The position numbers and the translations under genes were made by a program. The notes under the pieces are model-generated. The model was not told the DNA's origin. It saw only the letters and a list, made by a program, of their open reading frames with translations, and searched no databases. 64,000 nucleotides of DNA from Kitasatospora setae KM-6054 (GTDB lineage: Bacteria; Actinomycetota; Actinomycetes; Streptomycetales; Streptomycetaceae): positions 4,650,001 through 4,714,000 of the forward strand of contig NC_016109.1 in the NCBI RefSeq assembly GCF_000269985.1, read 5' to 3'. Of the stretch, positions 33,762 through 41,872 are shown piece by piece. Numbering within the stretch: the stretch's first letter is position 1; each line of letters begins with the position of its first letter.

Positions 33762-33791
33762 AGCCGCCCCGGCCGCCCGGCCGGGGCGGCT
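33762..33791. terminator. Terminator after the LCP gene
   Basis: A perfect 13-bp G/C stem (arms 33762-33774 and 33779-33791) with a 4-nt loop starts 17 bp past the LCP stop codon. Confidence 0.8.
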
Positions 33792-33929
33792 CCGTGCGTT
33801 CCGGGCCCGGAACGGCGGAACTCCCGCGCGGAGAAAGGAAGTTTCCGGCCGGATCCGCCGAACCCGGGGCGGTCGGGGTGGCAATAGCGGGTGGAAGCAG
33901 TGAACCGGCCGCCGTGAAGGAGACGCGAT

Positions 33930-34637
33930 GTGGACGACCGACCAGGTGCCGCCGACGGCCCGCCGGGCCCACCGGTGGCGGCGGTGAGGGCCGGAACGGC
34001 GGTGGCGCCGGGGGCGGCGGTGGCGGCGGTGGCGCCGGGGGCGGCGGTGACGCCGGGGGCGGCGGTGGCGCCGACGGCGGGGGAGCCCGGGGCGGACGAC
34101 GCGGCGGTGATCGGGGCGTCGCTGGCCGCGCCGGACCGGTTCGGCGAGGTGTACGACCGGCACGCCGACGCGGTGCACCGCTACCTGGCCCGCCGGGTCG
34201 GGGCGGCGGTCGCCGACGACCTCACCTCGGAGACCTTCCTGGCCGCGTTCCGCCACCGCGGCCGCTACGACCGGGAGCGGTCCGACGCCCGGCCCTGGCT
34301 GTACGGGATCGCGACCAACCTGCTGCACCGCCACCAGCGCACCGAACGGGCCGGCTACCGGGCGCTGGCCCGCAGCGGCGTCGACCCGCTGGACGCCGGG
34401 GACCACGCCGACTCGGTGGCCGCCCGGGTGAGCGCCGGCGCCCGGGCGCAGGAGATCGCCGCGGTGCTGGCCGGGCTGACCGCGAAGGAGCGGGACGTCC
34501 TGCTGCTGTTCGCCTGGGCCGAGCTGACGTACCAGGAGATCGCCGAGGCGCTGGCGATCCCGCTCGGCACCGTCCGCTCCCGGCTCAACCGGGCCCGCCG
34601 GCGGCTGCACGCCGCGCTCGACCACCCGACGCACTGA
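33930..34637 (+). CDS. ECF-type RNA polymerase sigma factor
   Basis: A 235-aa protein with sigma region 2 (FGEVYDRHADAVHRYLARRV, DDLTSETFLAAFRH, ARPWLYGIATNLLHRHQR) and region 4 (LTAKERDVLLLFAWAELTYQ, IAEALAIPLGTVRSRLNRAR). The first ~60 residues are a low-complexity run of VAPGAA-type repeats, unusual for ECF factors and reflected in G/C-rich DNA repeats at 33998-34080. It starts at a GTG with GAAGGAGA. The downstream gene encodes its probable partner, 13 bp away. Confidence 0.92.
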   Translation: MDDRPGAADGPPGPPVAAVRAGTAVAPGAAVAAVAPGAAVTPGAAVAPTAGEPGADDAAVIGASLAAPDRFGEVYDRHADAVHRYLARRVGAAVADDLTSETFLAAFRHRGRYDRERSDARPWLYGIATNLLHRHQRTERAGYRALARSGVDPLDAGDHADSVAARVSAGARAQEIAAVLAGLTAKERDVLLLFAWAELTYQEIAEALAIPLGTVRSRLNRARRRLHAALDHPTH

Positions 34638-34650
34638 TGGAGGACCCGCC

Positions 34651-35604
34651 ATGGACGAGATCGCCCGGCTCGCCGAGTTCCGAGCCGACACCGCACCGCT
34701 GTCCGCCCCGGCACGCTCCCGCGGCCGACGGCAACTGGCCGTCGCCGCCGCCGCGGCCGCCCGCCGGCCGTCCTGGTGGCGTCCGGCCCGGGGACGCCCG
34801 CTCACCCGCCGCGGGCTGCCGGGCGGGCGCCGACGGCTGCTGGTCGCGGTGGCGATGACGCTGGCGCTCACCGCCGGGGTGGCGGGGAGCCAGCTCGCGG
34901 GGCCGGGCGCGGGCGAGTCCAGCGCGCAGGCGGTCTCGGTGCTGAACCTCGCCGCCGACGCGGTGGTGAACGGGCCGATGCCGCGCCCGGACCAGTACGT
35001 CTACATCGACGTCCTGGACGTCACCAGCCTCCCGGACGACCCCACGGTCAGCGAGCGGTGGATCTCCGTCGACGGCTCCCGGCCGAACACCTACCGCCTG
35101 TCCGGCGCGTACGTGAACCGGAGCGGCCCCCTCGACCCCTACGGCATCGCGGGGAGCCTGCTCAACGCCTCCTACCTCAGGATGGCCGAACTGCCCACCG
35201 ATCCGGAGGAGTTGCTGAAGATCCTGCGCGCGGACCCGTTCGTCGACGCCGACCTCGGCTACCCCGGGATGACCCGCGACGTCGGCGTCTGGGACCTGAT
35301 CCGCTCCCTGCTGACGGGCCCCTGCCCGCCGGCCCAGCAGGCCGCGCTGTTCCGGGCGGCGGCCCGGCTGCCGGGCATCGGCTACGTCGAGGAGGCCACT
35401 GACGCCCTCGGCCGCCCCGGCGAGGCGGTCGCCCTGTTCAACCCCCGGGTGGGCCGCAGCGAACTCGTCCTCGACCGGAAGACCCACGCCTTCCTCGGCG
35501 AACGCGTCCTCGGCGACGGCCCGGACGGCAAGCCGATCGTCGCGCTCAACAGCGCGGTCCGCACCGTCGCCTTCGTCGACGGCCCCGGCCGGCTGCCGTC
35601 CTGA
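34651..35604 (+). CDS. CU044_5270-type membrane protein, sigma-factor partner
   Basis: A 317-aa protein with a cytoplasmic N terminus of ~70 residues (MDEIARLAEFRADTAPLS), one membrane helix (LLVAVAMTLALTAGVAGSQL) and an extracellular domain with QYVYIDVLDVTS, PTDPEELLKILRADPF and LPGIGYVEEATDALGRPG. This is the pattern of the CU044_5270 family, which regularly follows ECF sigma genes in actinomycetes and may serve as an anti-sigma factor. A GGAGG site overlaps the end of the sigma gene region. Confidence 0.85.
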   Translation: MDEIARLAEFRADTAPLSAPARSRGRRQLAVAAAAAARRPSWWRPARGRPLTRRGLPGGRRRLLVAVAMTLALTAGVAGSQLAGPGAGESSAQAVSVLNLAADAVVNGPMPRPDQYVYIDVLDVTSLPDDPTVSERWISVDGSRPNTYRLSGAYVNRSGPLDPYGIAGSLLNASYLRMAELPTDPEELLKILRADPFVDADLGYPGMTRDVGVWDLIRSLLTGPCPPAQQAALFRAAARLPGIGYVEEATDALGRPGEAVALFNPRVGRSELVLDRKTHAFLGERVLGDGPDGKPIVALNSAVRTVAFVDGPGRLPS

Positions 35605-35667
35605 CCGCGCGGGGCGCAGGGGTGCAGGGGCGGGGCGCAGTGCGATACGCCGTATTGCGTTGGAGGA

Positions 35668-35931
35668 ATGAAGACCATCACGCAGCGGGAGCTCGCCGCC
35701 CGGTCCACGGCGGTGCTGGACGACGTCGAAGCGGGGGAGACCTACCACGTCACCCGGAACGGCACCGAGATCGCCGAGCTGCGGCCGCTGGGAACGCGCC
35801 GCCGGTTCGTGCCGGTCGACGAGTTGTGGCGCAAGTGGCGGGCCGCTCCGGCGGTCGACGCGGCGCGGAGGCGCGCGGAGGCGGACGGGTTCTTCGGCGG
35901 CGGGGAGCGGGACGGCGGCGATCGGGGATAG
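35668..35931 (+). CDS. Phd/YefM-family antitoxin, apparently without toxin
   Basis: An 87-aa protein. The N-terminal KTITQRELAARSTAVLDDVE and YHVTRNGTEIAELRPL form the Phd/YefM DNA-binding fold. The basic and then acidic tail RRFVPVDELWRKW would bind a PIN toxin. No PIN gene follows: the next gene is the ABC exporter, 96 bp downstream. It may be an orphan, or pair with a toxin elsewhere. A TTGGAGG site precedes the ATG. Confidence 0.85.
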   Translation: MKTITQRELAARSTAVLDDVEAGETYHVTRNGTEIAELRPLGTRRRFVPVDELWRKWRAAPAVDAARRRAEADGFFGGGERDGGDRG

Positions 35932-36027
35932 GGGGCGGATAGGCGGGGCGGTTCGGCGGGATAGGGGCGGTCGGGAGAGTGGTGCTCACAGCAGGCGGGA
36001 CCCCGCCGGAGCGTGAGGACTCGGAAG

Positions 36028-37056
36028 ATGACGGATTATCAGGACCGAACGGCGTCGAGGGGGACGGCGTCCGAACCCCTGGCGGCCGAACTGACCGGTG
36101 TGGTCAAGCGGTTCGAGAACGCCAAGGGCGAGGTGTTCACCGCGGTGGACGGGCTGGATCTGCGGATCCGGCGGGGCGAGGTGGTGGCGTTCCTCGGGCC
36201 GAACGGCGCGGGCAAGACCACCTCGATCGACATCCTGCTCGGGCTGACCCGCCCGGACGAGGGCGAGGTGCGGCTGTTCGGCACGGACCCGGAGCGGGCC
36301 GTGCGGGCCGGCCGGGTGGCGGCGGTGCTGCAGTCCGGCGGGCTGCTGCCGGACCTCACGGTCGAGGCGACGGTGCGGATGCTGGCCTCGCTGCACCCGG
36401 GCGCCGACCCGGAGCGCTGCATGCACCGGGCCGGGGTGACCGAGCTGCGCGACCGCCGGGTGGCGGCCTGCTCGGGCGGTGAGCAGCAGCGGCTGCGGTT
36501 CGCGCTGGCGCTGCTCCCGAAGCCGGACTTCCTGGTGCTGGACGAGCCGACGGCCGGCATGGACGTGGTGGCGCGGCGGGACTTCTGGGCGGCCGTCCGG
36601 GAGGACGCGGCGCGCGGCACGACCGTCATGTTCGCCACCCACTACATGGAGGAGGCGGACCAGTTCGCCGACCGGGTGGTGATGGTCGACAAGGGCGCCG
36701 TGGTGGCCGACGGTTCGGCCTCCTCGATCCGCGCGGCGATCAGCGGCCGGACCGTCTCGGCGCTGATCAGCCCGTACGAGGCCGAACTGGCCGCCCGGAC
36801 GCCCGGGGTGCGCGCCACCTCGGTGCGCGGCGAGCGCACCTACTTCAGCTGCGCCGACTCGGACGCGCTGCTGCGGGTGCTGGTCGGCGAGACCCGGGCC
36901 CGCGAGGTCGAGGTCGCGCCGCGCAGCCTGGAGGAGGCCTTCCTGGCCATCACCGAGAACGCCCGCGCCGACCGCGAGGCCCGCGCCGACCGCGAGGCCC
37001 GCGCCGTCCGTGAGGCCCGCCCCGCGACGCCCGCCCCCGTGAAGGAGAACGCCTGA
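36028..37056 (+). CDS. ABC transporter ATP-binding protein
   Basis: A 342-aa ATPase. Walker A is FLGPNGAGKTTS, the Q-loop VLQSGGLLPDL, the signature CSGGEQQRLRFALALL, Walker B FLVLDEPTAGMD, and the switch His is in FATHYMEEAD. This is the DrrA/antibiotic-exporter type, with a C-terminal extension of ~100 residues that ends in imperfect ADREARADREARAVREARP repeats. The ATG at 36028 is preferred for its GAGG site 8 nt upstream. It overlaps the permease start (TGATG). It probably exports the product of the adjacent cluster. Confidence 0.92.
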   Translation: MTDYQDRTASRGTASEPLAAELTGVVKRFENAKGEVFTAVDGLDLRIRRGEVVAFLGPNGAGKTTSIDILLGLTRPDEGEVRLFGTDPERAVRAGRVAAVLQSGGLLPDLTVEATVRMLASLHPGADPERCMHRAGVTELRDRRVAACSGGEQQRLRFALALLPKPDFLVLDEPTAGMDVVARRDFWAAVREDAARGTTVMFATHYMEEADQFADRVVMVDKGAVVADGSASSIRAAISGRTVSALISPYEAELAARTPGVRATSVRGERTYFSCADSDALLRVLVGETRAREVEVAPRSLEEAFLAITENARADREARADREARAVREARPATPAPVKENA

Positions 37057-37850
37057 TGGCCGCCGTCTCGGCGCCCGCCGCCGCCCGCACCTCGGTCTTC
37101 AACGGGGTGAACCCGGCCTTCGTCCGGTACGAGCTGCGCCGGCGCTTCAACCGCCAGACCACGATCTTCACGGTGCTGCTGCCCGCGGTGCTGTACCTGG
37201 CGCTGTTCCGCACCGCCCCGTCCGGCGGGGCGAGCCTGCCGCACGGCAACTTCGCGGCCTGGATGATGATCGGCCAGGCCGTGTACGGCGCGGCCACCGC
37301 CGCGGTCAGTTCGGCCGCCACCATCTCGGTGGAGAAGTCGGTCGGCTGGATGCGGACCATCGCGATGAGTCCGCTCACCCCGCCCGGCTACCTGCTGGTC
37401 AAGGTGCTGTGCTCGGTGCTGATGGCGGGCGTGCCGGTGCTGATCGTCGGCGGGCTGGGCGCGCTGACCGGCGCGCAGGCCGACGCGGACGTCTGGCTGG
37501 TGTCGCTGCTGGTGGCCTGGGTCGGTTCGGCGGTGTTCGCCGCGCTCGGCATCGGGATGGGCCTGGCGATGAAGCCCGACGTGGTGATGCACATGCCCGG
37601 CCTGGTGATGACCGCGCTGGCCTTCCTGGGCAACCTGTTCATCCCGCTGACCGGGACGATGCTGGAGGTCTCCCGCTACACCCCGATGTACGGGGTGGCG
37701 ACGCTGGCCCGGTACCCGCTGAACGACGGTTTCTCCTTCCACGGGGAGCACTCCGCCGTGGCCGGCGCGGTGTTCAACCTGCTGGCCTGGTTCGCCGGCT
37801 TCTCGTTCCTGGCGGTCCGCCGCTTCCGCAAGTCCACCGGCCGCCCGTAG
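37056..37850 (+). CDS. ABC-2-type transporter permease
   Basis: A 264-aa membrane protein with six hydrophobic segments: TIFTVLLPAVLYLALFRT, then FAAWMMIGQAVYGAATAAVS, then LVKVLCSVLMAGVPVLIVGG, WLVSLLVAWVGSAVFAALG, GLVMTALAFLGNLFIPLTG and a last one near the C terminus. The FxxLxxxxxxxPLxGT pattern is that of DrrB-like ABC-2 permeases. It is translationally coupled to the ATPase. Its last 21 bases are included in a 30-bp sequence repeated just downstream. Confidence 0.9.
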   Translation: MAAVSAPAAARTSVFNGVNPAFVRYELRRRFNRQTTIFTVLLPAVLYLALFRTAPSGGASLPHGNFAAWMMIGQAVYGAATAAVSSAATISVEKSVGWMRTIAMSPLTPPGYLLVKVLCSVLMAGVPVLIVGGLGALTGAQADADVWLVSLLVAWVGSAVFAALGIGMGLAMKPDVVMHMPGLVMTALAFLGNLFIPLTGTMLEVSRYTPMYGVATLARYPLNDGFSFHGEHSAVAGAVFNLLAWFAGFSFLAVRRFRKSTGRP

Positions 37851-37900
37851 CCGGCGCACGACACCTCGGAAAGTCCACCGGCCGCCCGTAGCCGGCGCAC
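37830..37900 (+). repeat. 30-bp direct repeat at the 3' end of the permease gene
   Basis: Two perfect 30-bp copies (37830-37859 and 37871-37900), 41 bp apart, begin AAGTCCACCGGCCGCCCGTA. The first contains the permease stop codon. The second is a non-coding copy. Confidence 0.9.
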
Positions 37901-37975
37901 CACTCCGCAGAGCACACCGACGTCCGGCGCCCGCCTCCTCGGGCGCGGGCCCCACCCGAAAGGGGGTTAGAACAC

Positions 37976-38923
37976 ATGTTCGCATTCATCGCGCCGGGGC
38001 AGGGGTCCCAGACCCCGGGCCTGCTGGCCGCCTGGCTGCGCGACCCGGCCACCGCCGAGCGGGTGCAGGCCTGGTCCGAGGCCGCCGACACCGACCTGGT
38101 CCACCTCGGCACCAGGGCCCCGGCCGCCGAGATCGCCCGCACCGAGCACACCCAGCCGCTGCTGGTGGCCGCCGGACTGCTCGCCCACCACGCCCTGCAG
38201 GACGCCGTCCCGGCCGGCGGCGCGGTCGTCGCCGGCCACTCGGTCGGCGAGCTGACCGCCGCCGCGTACGCCGGGGTGCTGAGCCCCGCCGACGCCGTCC
38301 GCCTCGCCGCCGTCCGCGGCCGGGCGATGGCGGTGGCCTGCACCGAGGCGCCCACCTCGATGGCCGCCGTGGTCGGCGGCGAGAAGAGTGAAGTCCTGGA
38401 CCGAATAGGCGAGTTGGGGCTCTTCCCGGCGACCTTCAACGGCCCCGGCCAGATCGTCGCGGCCGGCCTGGCCGACGCCCTCGACCAGCTCGCGGCCGCC
38501 CCGCCGGCCGGCGCCACCGTCAAGCGGCTCGCCGTCGCCGGCGCCTTCCACACCCCGTACATGGAGTCGGCCCGGCAGACCTTCGAGGAGGCCGCCGCCC
38601 TGGTGCCGTTCGCCGCGCCGGAGCTGCCGCTGCTCTCCAACGCCGACGGCGCGTCCGTCACCGACCCGGCGGAGATCCGCCGGCGGCTGGTCGGGCAGCT
38701 GGTCGGGCCGGTCCGCTGGGACCACTGCCTGACCCAACTCGCCTCGCTGGCACCGGAGCTGACCGTCTCGCTGCCGCCCGCCAAGACCCTCGCGGGCATC
38801 CTCAAGCGCCAGCACCCCGAGCTGGACGTGCTGTCCGTCACCACCGCCCGGGACGTCGCCCGGGTCCGGGAGCGGCTGGCCGCCCCCGCCGGCCGAGGAG
38901 CGTCCGTCCATGCCGGTGTCTGA
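37976..38923 (+). CDS. Acyl-carrier-protein malonyltransferase-like acyltransferase
   Basis: A 315-aa FabD-type protein. The N terminus FAFIAPGQGSQTPGLL and the nucleophile GHSVGELTAAAYAGVL are canonical. VRGRAMAVAC supplies the carboxylate-binding Arg. GAFHTPYMESA supplies the catalytic His and the FH pair found in malonyl-specific enzymes. It would load malonyl units onto the cluster ACP (47114). An AAAGGGGG site precedes the ATG. The 3' end overlaps the adenylation gene by 14 bp. Confidence 0.9.
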   Translation: MFAFIAPGQGSQTPGLLAAWLRDPATAERVQAWSEAADTDLVHLGTRAPAAEIARTEHTQPLLVAAGLLAHHALQDAVPAGGAVVAGHSVGELTAAAYAGVLSPADAVRLAAVRGRAMAVACTEAPTSMAAVVGGEKSEVLDRIGELGLFPATFNGPGQIVAAGLADALDQLAAAPPAGATVKRLAVAGAFHTPYMESARQTFEEAAALVPFAAPELPLLSNADGASVTDPAEIRRRLVGQLVGPVRWDHCLTQLASLAPELTVSLPPAKTLAGILKRQHPELDVLSVTTARDVARVRERLAAPAGRGASVHAGV

Positions 38924-40430
38924 CCTGCTGGAGTACCCGCGCGCCGAGCGGGCCGCCCACACCGCCCTGATCGACGCCCAAGGAGCCCTGACCTACCGCC
39001 AGTTGGGCACCGCCGTGGACCGCGCCGTCGGCTGGCTGCGCGGCCAGGGCATCGCCCCCGGCGACCGGGTGGTGTACGCCGGCGGCAACGACCGGGCCTT
39101 CCTCGCCCTGTTCTGGGCCACCCTGCGGGCCGGCGCCGTCTTCGTCCCGGTCCACCCCGAGCTGACCGACCACCAGATCGACCACATCGTCGCCGACAGC
39201 GGCGCCGCGCTCGCCGTCTGCCGCCCGTCGGCCGGCCGCCGGGCCGCCCGCAGCACGGACGTCGAGCGGGCCTGGGAGCAGGTCCTCGCCAGTGCCGAGG
39301 ACCCGTACCGGGCCGAGGCCGACGAGGACGCGGTGGCGATGCTGATCTACACCTCCGGCACCACCGGCCGCCCCAAGGGCGTGGTCTGCCCGCACCGGCA
39401 GATGCTCGCCGCCGTCGACGCGGTGCACGCCTGCCTCGGCTACCGGGCCGACGACGTGGTGCTGTGCCGGCTGCCGCTCTCCTTCGACTACGGCCTCTAC
39501 CAGGCCCTGATGACCGCGCTGGTCGGCGGCACCCTGGTGCTGGCCCGGCGCAGCGACGACATGGGACTGCTGAAGCTGGTCGAGCGGACCGGCGTCACCG
39601 TCGTCCCGCTGGTGCCCTCGCTGGCGCAGATCCTCACCCTGCTGCAGGGCAAGGCGCACCGGCCGACGAAGGTCCGGCTGTTCACCAACACCGGCGCCCG
39701 CCCCGGCCGGGCCGTCACCGCCGAGCTGCTGGAGCTGTTCCCCGGCTCCGAGTTCGCCTCGATGTACGGCATGACCGAGTGCAAGCGGATCTCCATCCTC
39801 GACCCCGCCGAGTACGCGGCCCACCCCGACTCGGTCGGCCCGCCGATCCCCGGCGACCGGATCCGGATCCTGGCCCCCGACGGCACCGAGCTCGGCCCCC
39901 GGCTCACCGGCGAGATCGCCGTCCGCGGCGCCACCGTGATGGCCGGCTACTGGAACGTCCCGATGGCCGAGCAGAACCGGTTCGTCCCGCACCCCGACGG
40001 CGGCCTGGAACTGCGCACCGGCGACAACGGCTGGCTGGACGAGGAGGGCCGGCTCCACTTCGTCGGCCGCGACGACGACGTGGTCAAGCGCCGCGGCGTC
40101 CGGATCGCCCTCACCGAGGTCGAGGACGCCGCCGAGCGGATCCCCGGCGTCAGCGCCGCCGTCGCGCTCCGCCCCGAACCCGAGGGCGCCCCGCTGCTGC
40201 TGGCCGTGCACGGCAGCGTCCCGGCCGACCGGGTGCGCGCCCTGCTGGCCGCCGAACTCGACCACAGCCGGATGCCCGACCGGGTCGTCCCGATCGCCGC
40301 CGTGCCGCTCACCGCCAACGGCAAGCCCGACCGCGCCGCCGCCCGCCGCCTGGTCGAGGCCGCCGAAGCCGCCGAGGCCCCCGAAACCGCCACCACCCCG
40401 AGGAGCAGCCATGAACCAGTCGCAGTTTGA
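38910..40430 (+). CDS. Adenylate-forming enzyme (AMP-dependent ligase)
   Basis: A 506-aa ANL-superfamily enzyme. Core motifs are AMLIYTSGTTGRPKGVVCPH (A3), SMYGMTECKRISIL (A5), LELRTGDNGWLDEEG (A7), GRDDDVVKRRGVRI (A8) and LTANGKPDRAA (A10 Lys). It would activate an acid or amino acid and load the 80-aa carrier protein whose gene overlaps its 3' end. The pocket DYGLYQA at the A4 position, without the usual amino-acid-binding Asp being obvious, makes a carboxylic acid substrate at least as likely as an amino acid. Confidence 0.88.
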   Translation: MPVSDLLEYPRAERAAHTALIDAQGALTYRQLGTAVDRAVGWLRGQGIAPGDRVVYAGGNDRAFLALFWATLRAGAVFVPVHPELTDHQIDHIVADSGAALAVCRPSAGRRAARSTDVERAWEQVLASAEDPYRAEADEDAVAMLIYTSGTTGRPKGVVCPHRQMLAAVDAVHACLGYRADDVVLCRLPLSFDYGLYQALMTALVGGTLVLARRSDDMGLLKLVERTGVTVVPLVPSLAQILTLLQGKAHRPTKVRLFTNTGARPGRAVTAELLELFPGSEFASMYGMTECKRISILDPAEYAAHPDSVGPPIPGDRIRILAPDGTELGPRLTGEIAVRGATVMAGYWNVPMAEQNRFVPHPDGGLELRTGDNGWLDEEGRLHFVGRDDDVVKRRGVRIALTEVEDAAERIPGVSAAVALRPEPEGAPLLLAVHGSVPADRVRALLAAELDHSRMPDRVVPIAAVPLTANGKPDRAAARRLVEAAEAAEAPETATTPRSSHEPVAV

Positions 40431-40653
40431 CCAGCTCGTCGAGCGGACCTGCTCCGTGCGGGTCACCGACTCCGAGACCCCGCTGGTGGACCTGGGCGTC
40501 GACTCCCTGCACACCATCGCCCTGCTGATGGCGATCGAGGAGGAGTTCGGCTTCGAGGTCGACCCCGACGCCCTCGCCGACCCGGCGCTCGCCTCCCCGG
40601 CCGGCCTGCTGCGCTACGTGCGCGCCAGCACCGCCGCCCCGGCCGGGATCTGA
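40411..40653 (+). CDS. Stand-alone carrier protein (PCP/ACP)
   Basis: An 80-aa phosphopantetheine carrier with the attachment Ser in LVDLGVDSLHTIALLMAIEE. It lies between the adenylating enzyme (20-bp overlap) and the aminotransferase, so it probably carries the adenylated starter or amino acid. It is distinct from the second carrier at 47114, which belongs with the PKS enzymes. Confidence 0.9.
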   Translation: MNQSQFDQLVERTCSVRVTDSETPLVDLGVDSLHTIALLMAIEEEFGFEVDPDALADPALASPAGLLRYVRASTAAPAGI

Positions 40654-40666
40654 GGAGCCGGCAGCC

Positions 40667-41872
40667 ATGTGGACCGACACCAGACCCCCGGCCGAGATGC
40701 CGAAGCTGTTCGAACGCGGCGCGGACGTGATCTCGCTGGCCGGCGGCCTGCCCGACCTGGACGTCCTCCCGCTGGACGAGATATCCGCCCAGCTCGGCCG
40801 GCTCGTGCGGCTCGGCGGCAGGCTCGCCCTGCAGTACACCACCCCGCACGTCGCCAAGGCCCTCGTCCCCGCCGTCGCCGACCTGATGGCCCGCGAGGGC
40901 GGCCTGGCCGACGCCGACAACCTGATCCCGACCAGCGGCTCGCAGATGGGCCTGACCGCCGTCGCCCTCGCCCTCGGCAGCCCCGGCGACACCATCCTCA
41001 CCCAGACCCCCGCCTACCCCGGCGCCACCGCCGCCTTCCGCACCGCCGGCCTGCTGCCGTACGCCGCCGCGGAGGACGCCGAGGGCCTCGACCCGGTCGA
41101 ACTCAGAAGAACCGTCCAGGAGTTGCGCTCCGCCGGGCACACCGTCCGGCTGCTCTACACCAACCCGACCTTCCAGAACCCGACCGGCGCCACCCTCGCC
41201 GTCCCGCGCCGCGCCGCGATCCTCGCCGCCTGCCGCGAGCTCGACCTGCTGCTGGTCGAGGACAACCCGTACGGCCTGCTCGGCTTCGACGGCACCACCA
41301 CCACGCTGTTCCAGGCCCTCGACCCGGAGCGGGTGGTCTACCTCGGGACGTTCTCCAAGATCTTCGCGCCCGGCCTGCGCTCCGGCTGGATCGCCGCCCC
41401 CGCCCACCTGCGGCACGACCTGGCCCGGGTCGCCGAGATCATCTCGCTGTCGCCCTCCGCGCTCGCCCAGGGCGCGCTGGCCGCCTACCACTCCCGCTCC
41501 GGCTGGGACACCCTGATCGACCGCTACCGGGACAGCTACCGCGAGCGCTGCGCCCTGATGGCCGACGCGCTGGACGCCGAACTCGGCACCGGCACCCCCT
41601 GGCACTGGCAGCGCCCCGGCGGCGGCTTCTACCTCTGGCTGCGCCACCGCGACCGGGCCGACGCCGGACCGTACGCGCGGGCCGCCGCCGACCGCGGCGT
41701 CTCGGTCGTCCCCGGCGGGCACTTCTCGATCGACGGCGAGCACGCCGACGGCCTGCGGCTGTGCTTCAGCAACGTGCCCCGCAGGAAGATCGCCGAGGCG
41801 GTCGGCCGGCTCTCCGCCGCGCTCACCGAAACCCCTTCCGAGCAGCGCGAGTTCGCGGAGGTGGCGGGATGA
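40667..41872 (+). CDS. PLP-dependent aminotransferase (fold type I)
   Basis: A 401-aa class I/II aminotransferase of the MocR/2-aminoadipate-like group. It has VISLAGGLPDLDVLP at the N terminus, TSGSQMGLTAVALAL at the cofactor phosphate site, YTNPTFQNPTGATL, the Asp in LLLVEDNPYGLL, and the Schiff-base Lys in YLGTFSKIFAPGLRSGW. It may aminate the carrier-bound or free acyl product, or make the amino acid substrate. The ATGA overlap with the LanB-like gene couples the two. Confidence 0.9.
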   Translation: MWTDTRPPAEMPKLFERGADVISLAGGLPDLDVLPLDEISAQLGRLVRLGGRLALQYTTPHVAKALVPAVADLMAREGGLADADNLIPTSGSQMGLTAVALALGSPGDTILTQTPAYPGATAAFRTAGLLPYAAAEDAEGLDPVELRRTVQELRSAGHTVRLLYTNPTFQNPTGATLAVPRRAAILAACRELDLLLVEDNPYGLLGFDGTTTTLFQALDPERVVYLGTFSKIFAPGLRSGWIAAPAHLRHDLARVAEIISLSPSALAQGALAAYHSRSGWDTLIDRYRDSYRERCALMADALDAELGTGTPWHWQRPGGGFYLWLRHRDRADAGPYARAAADRGVSVVPGGHFSIDGEHADGLRLCFSNVPRRKIAEAVGRLSAALTETPSEQREFAEVAG

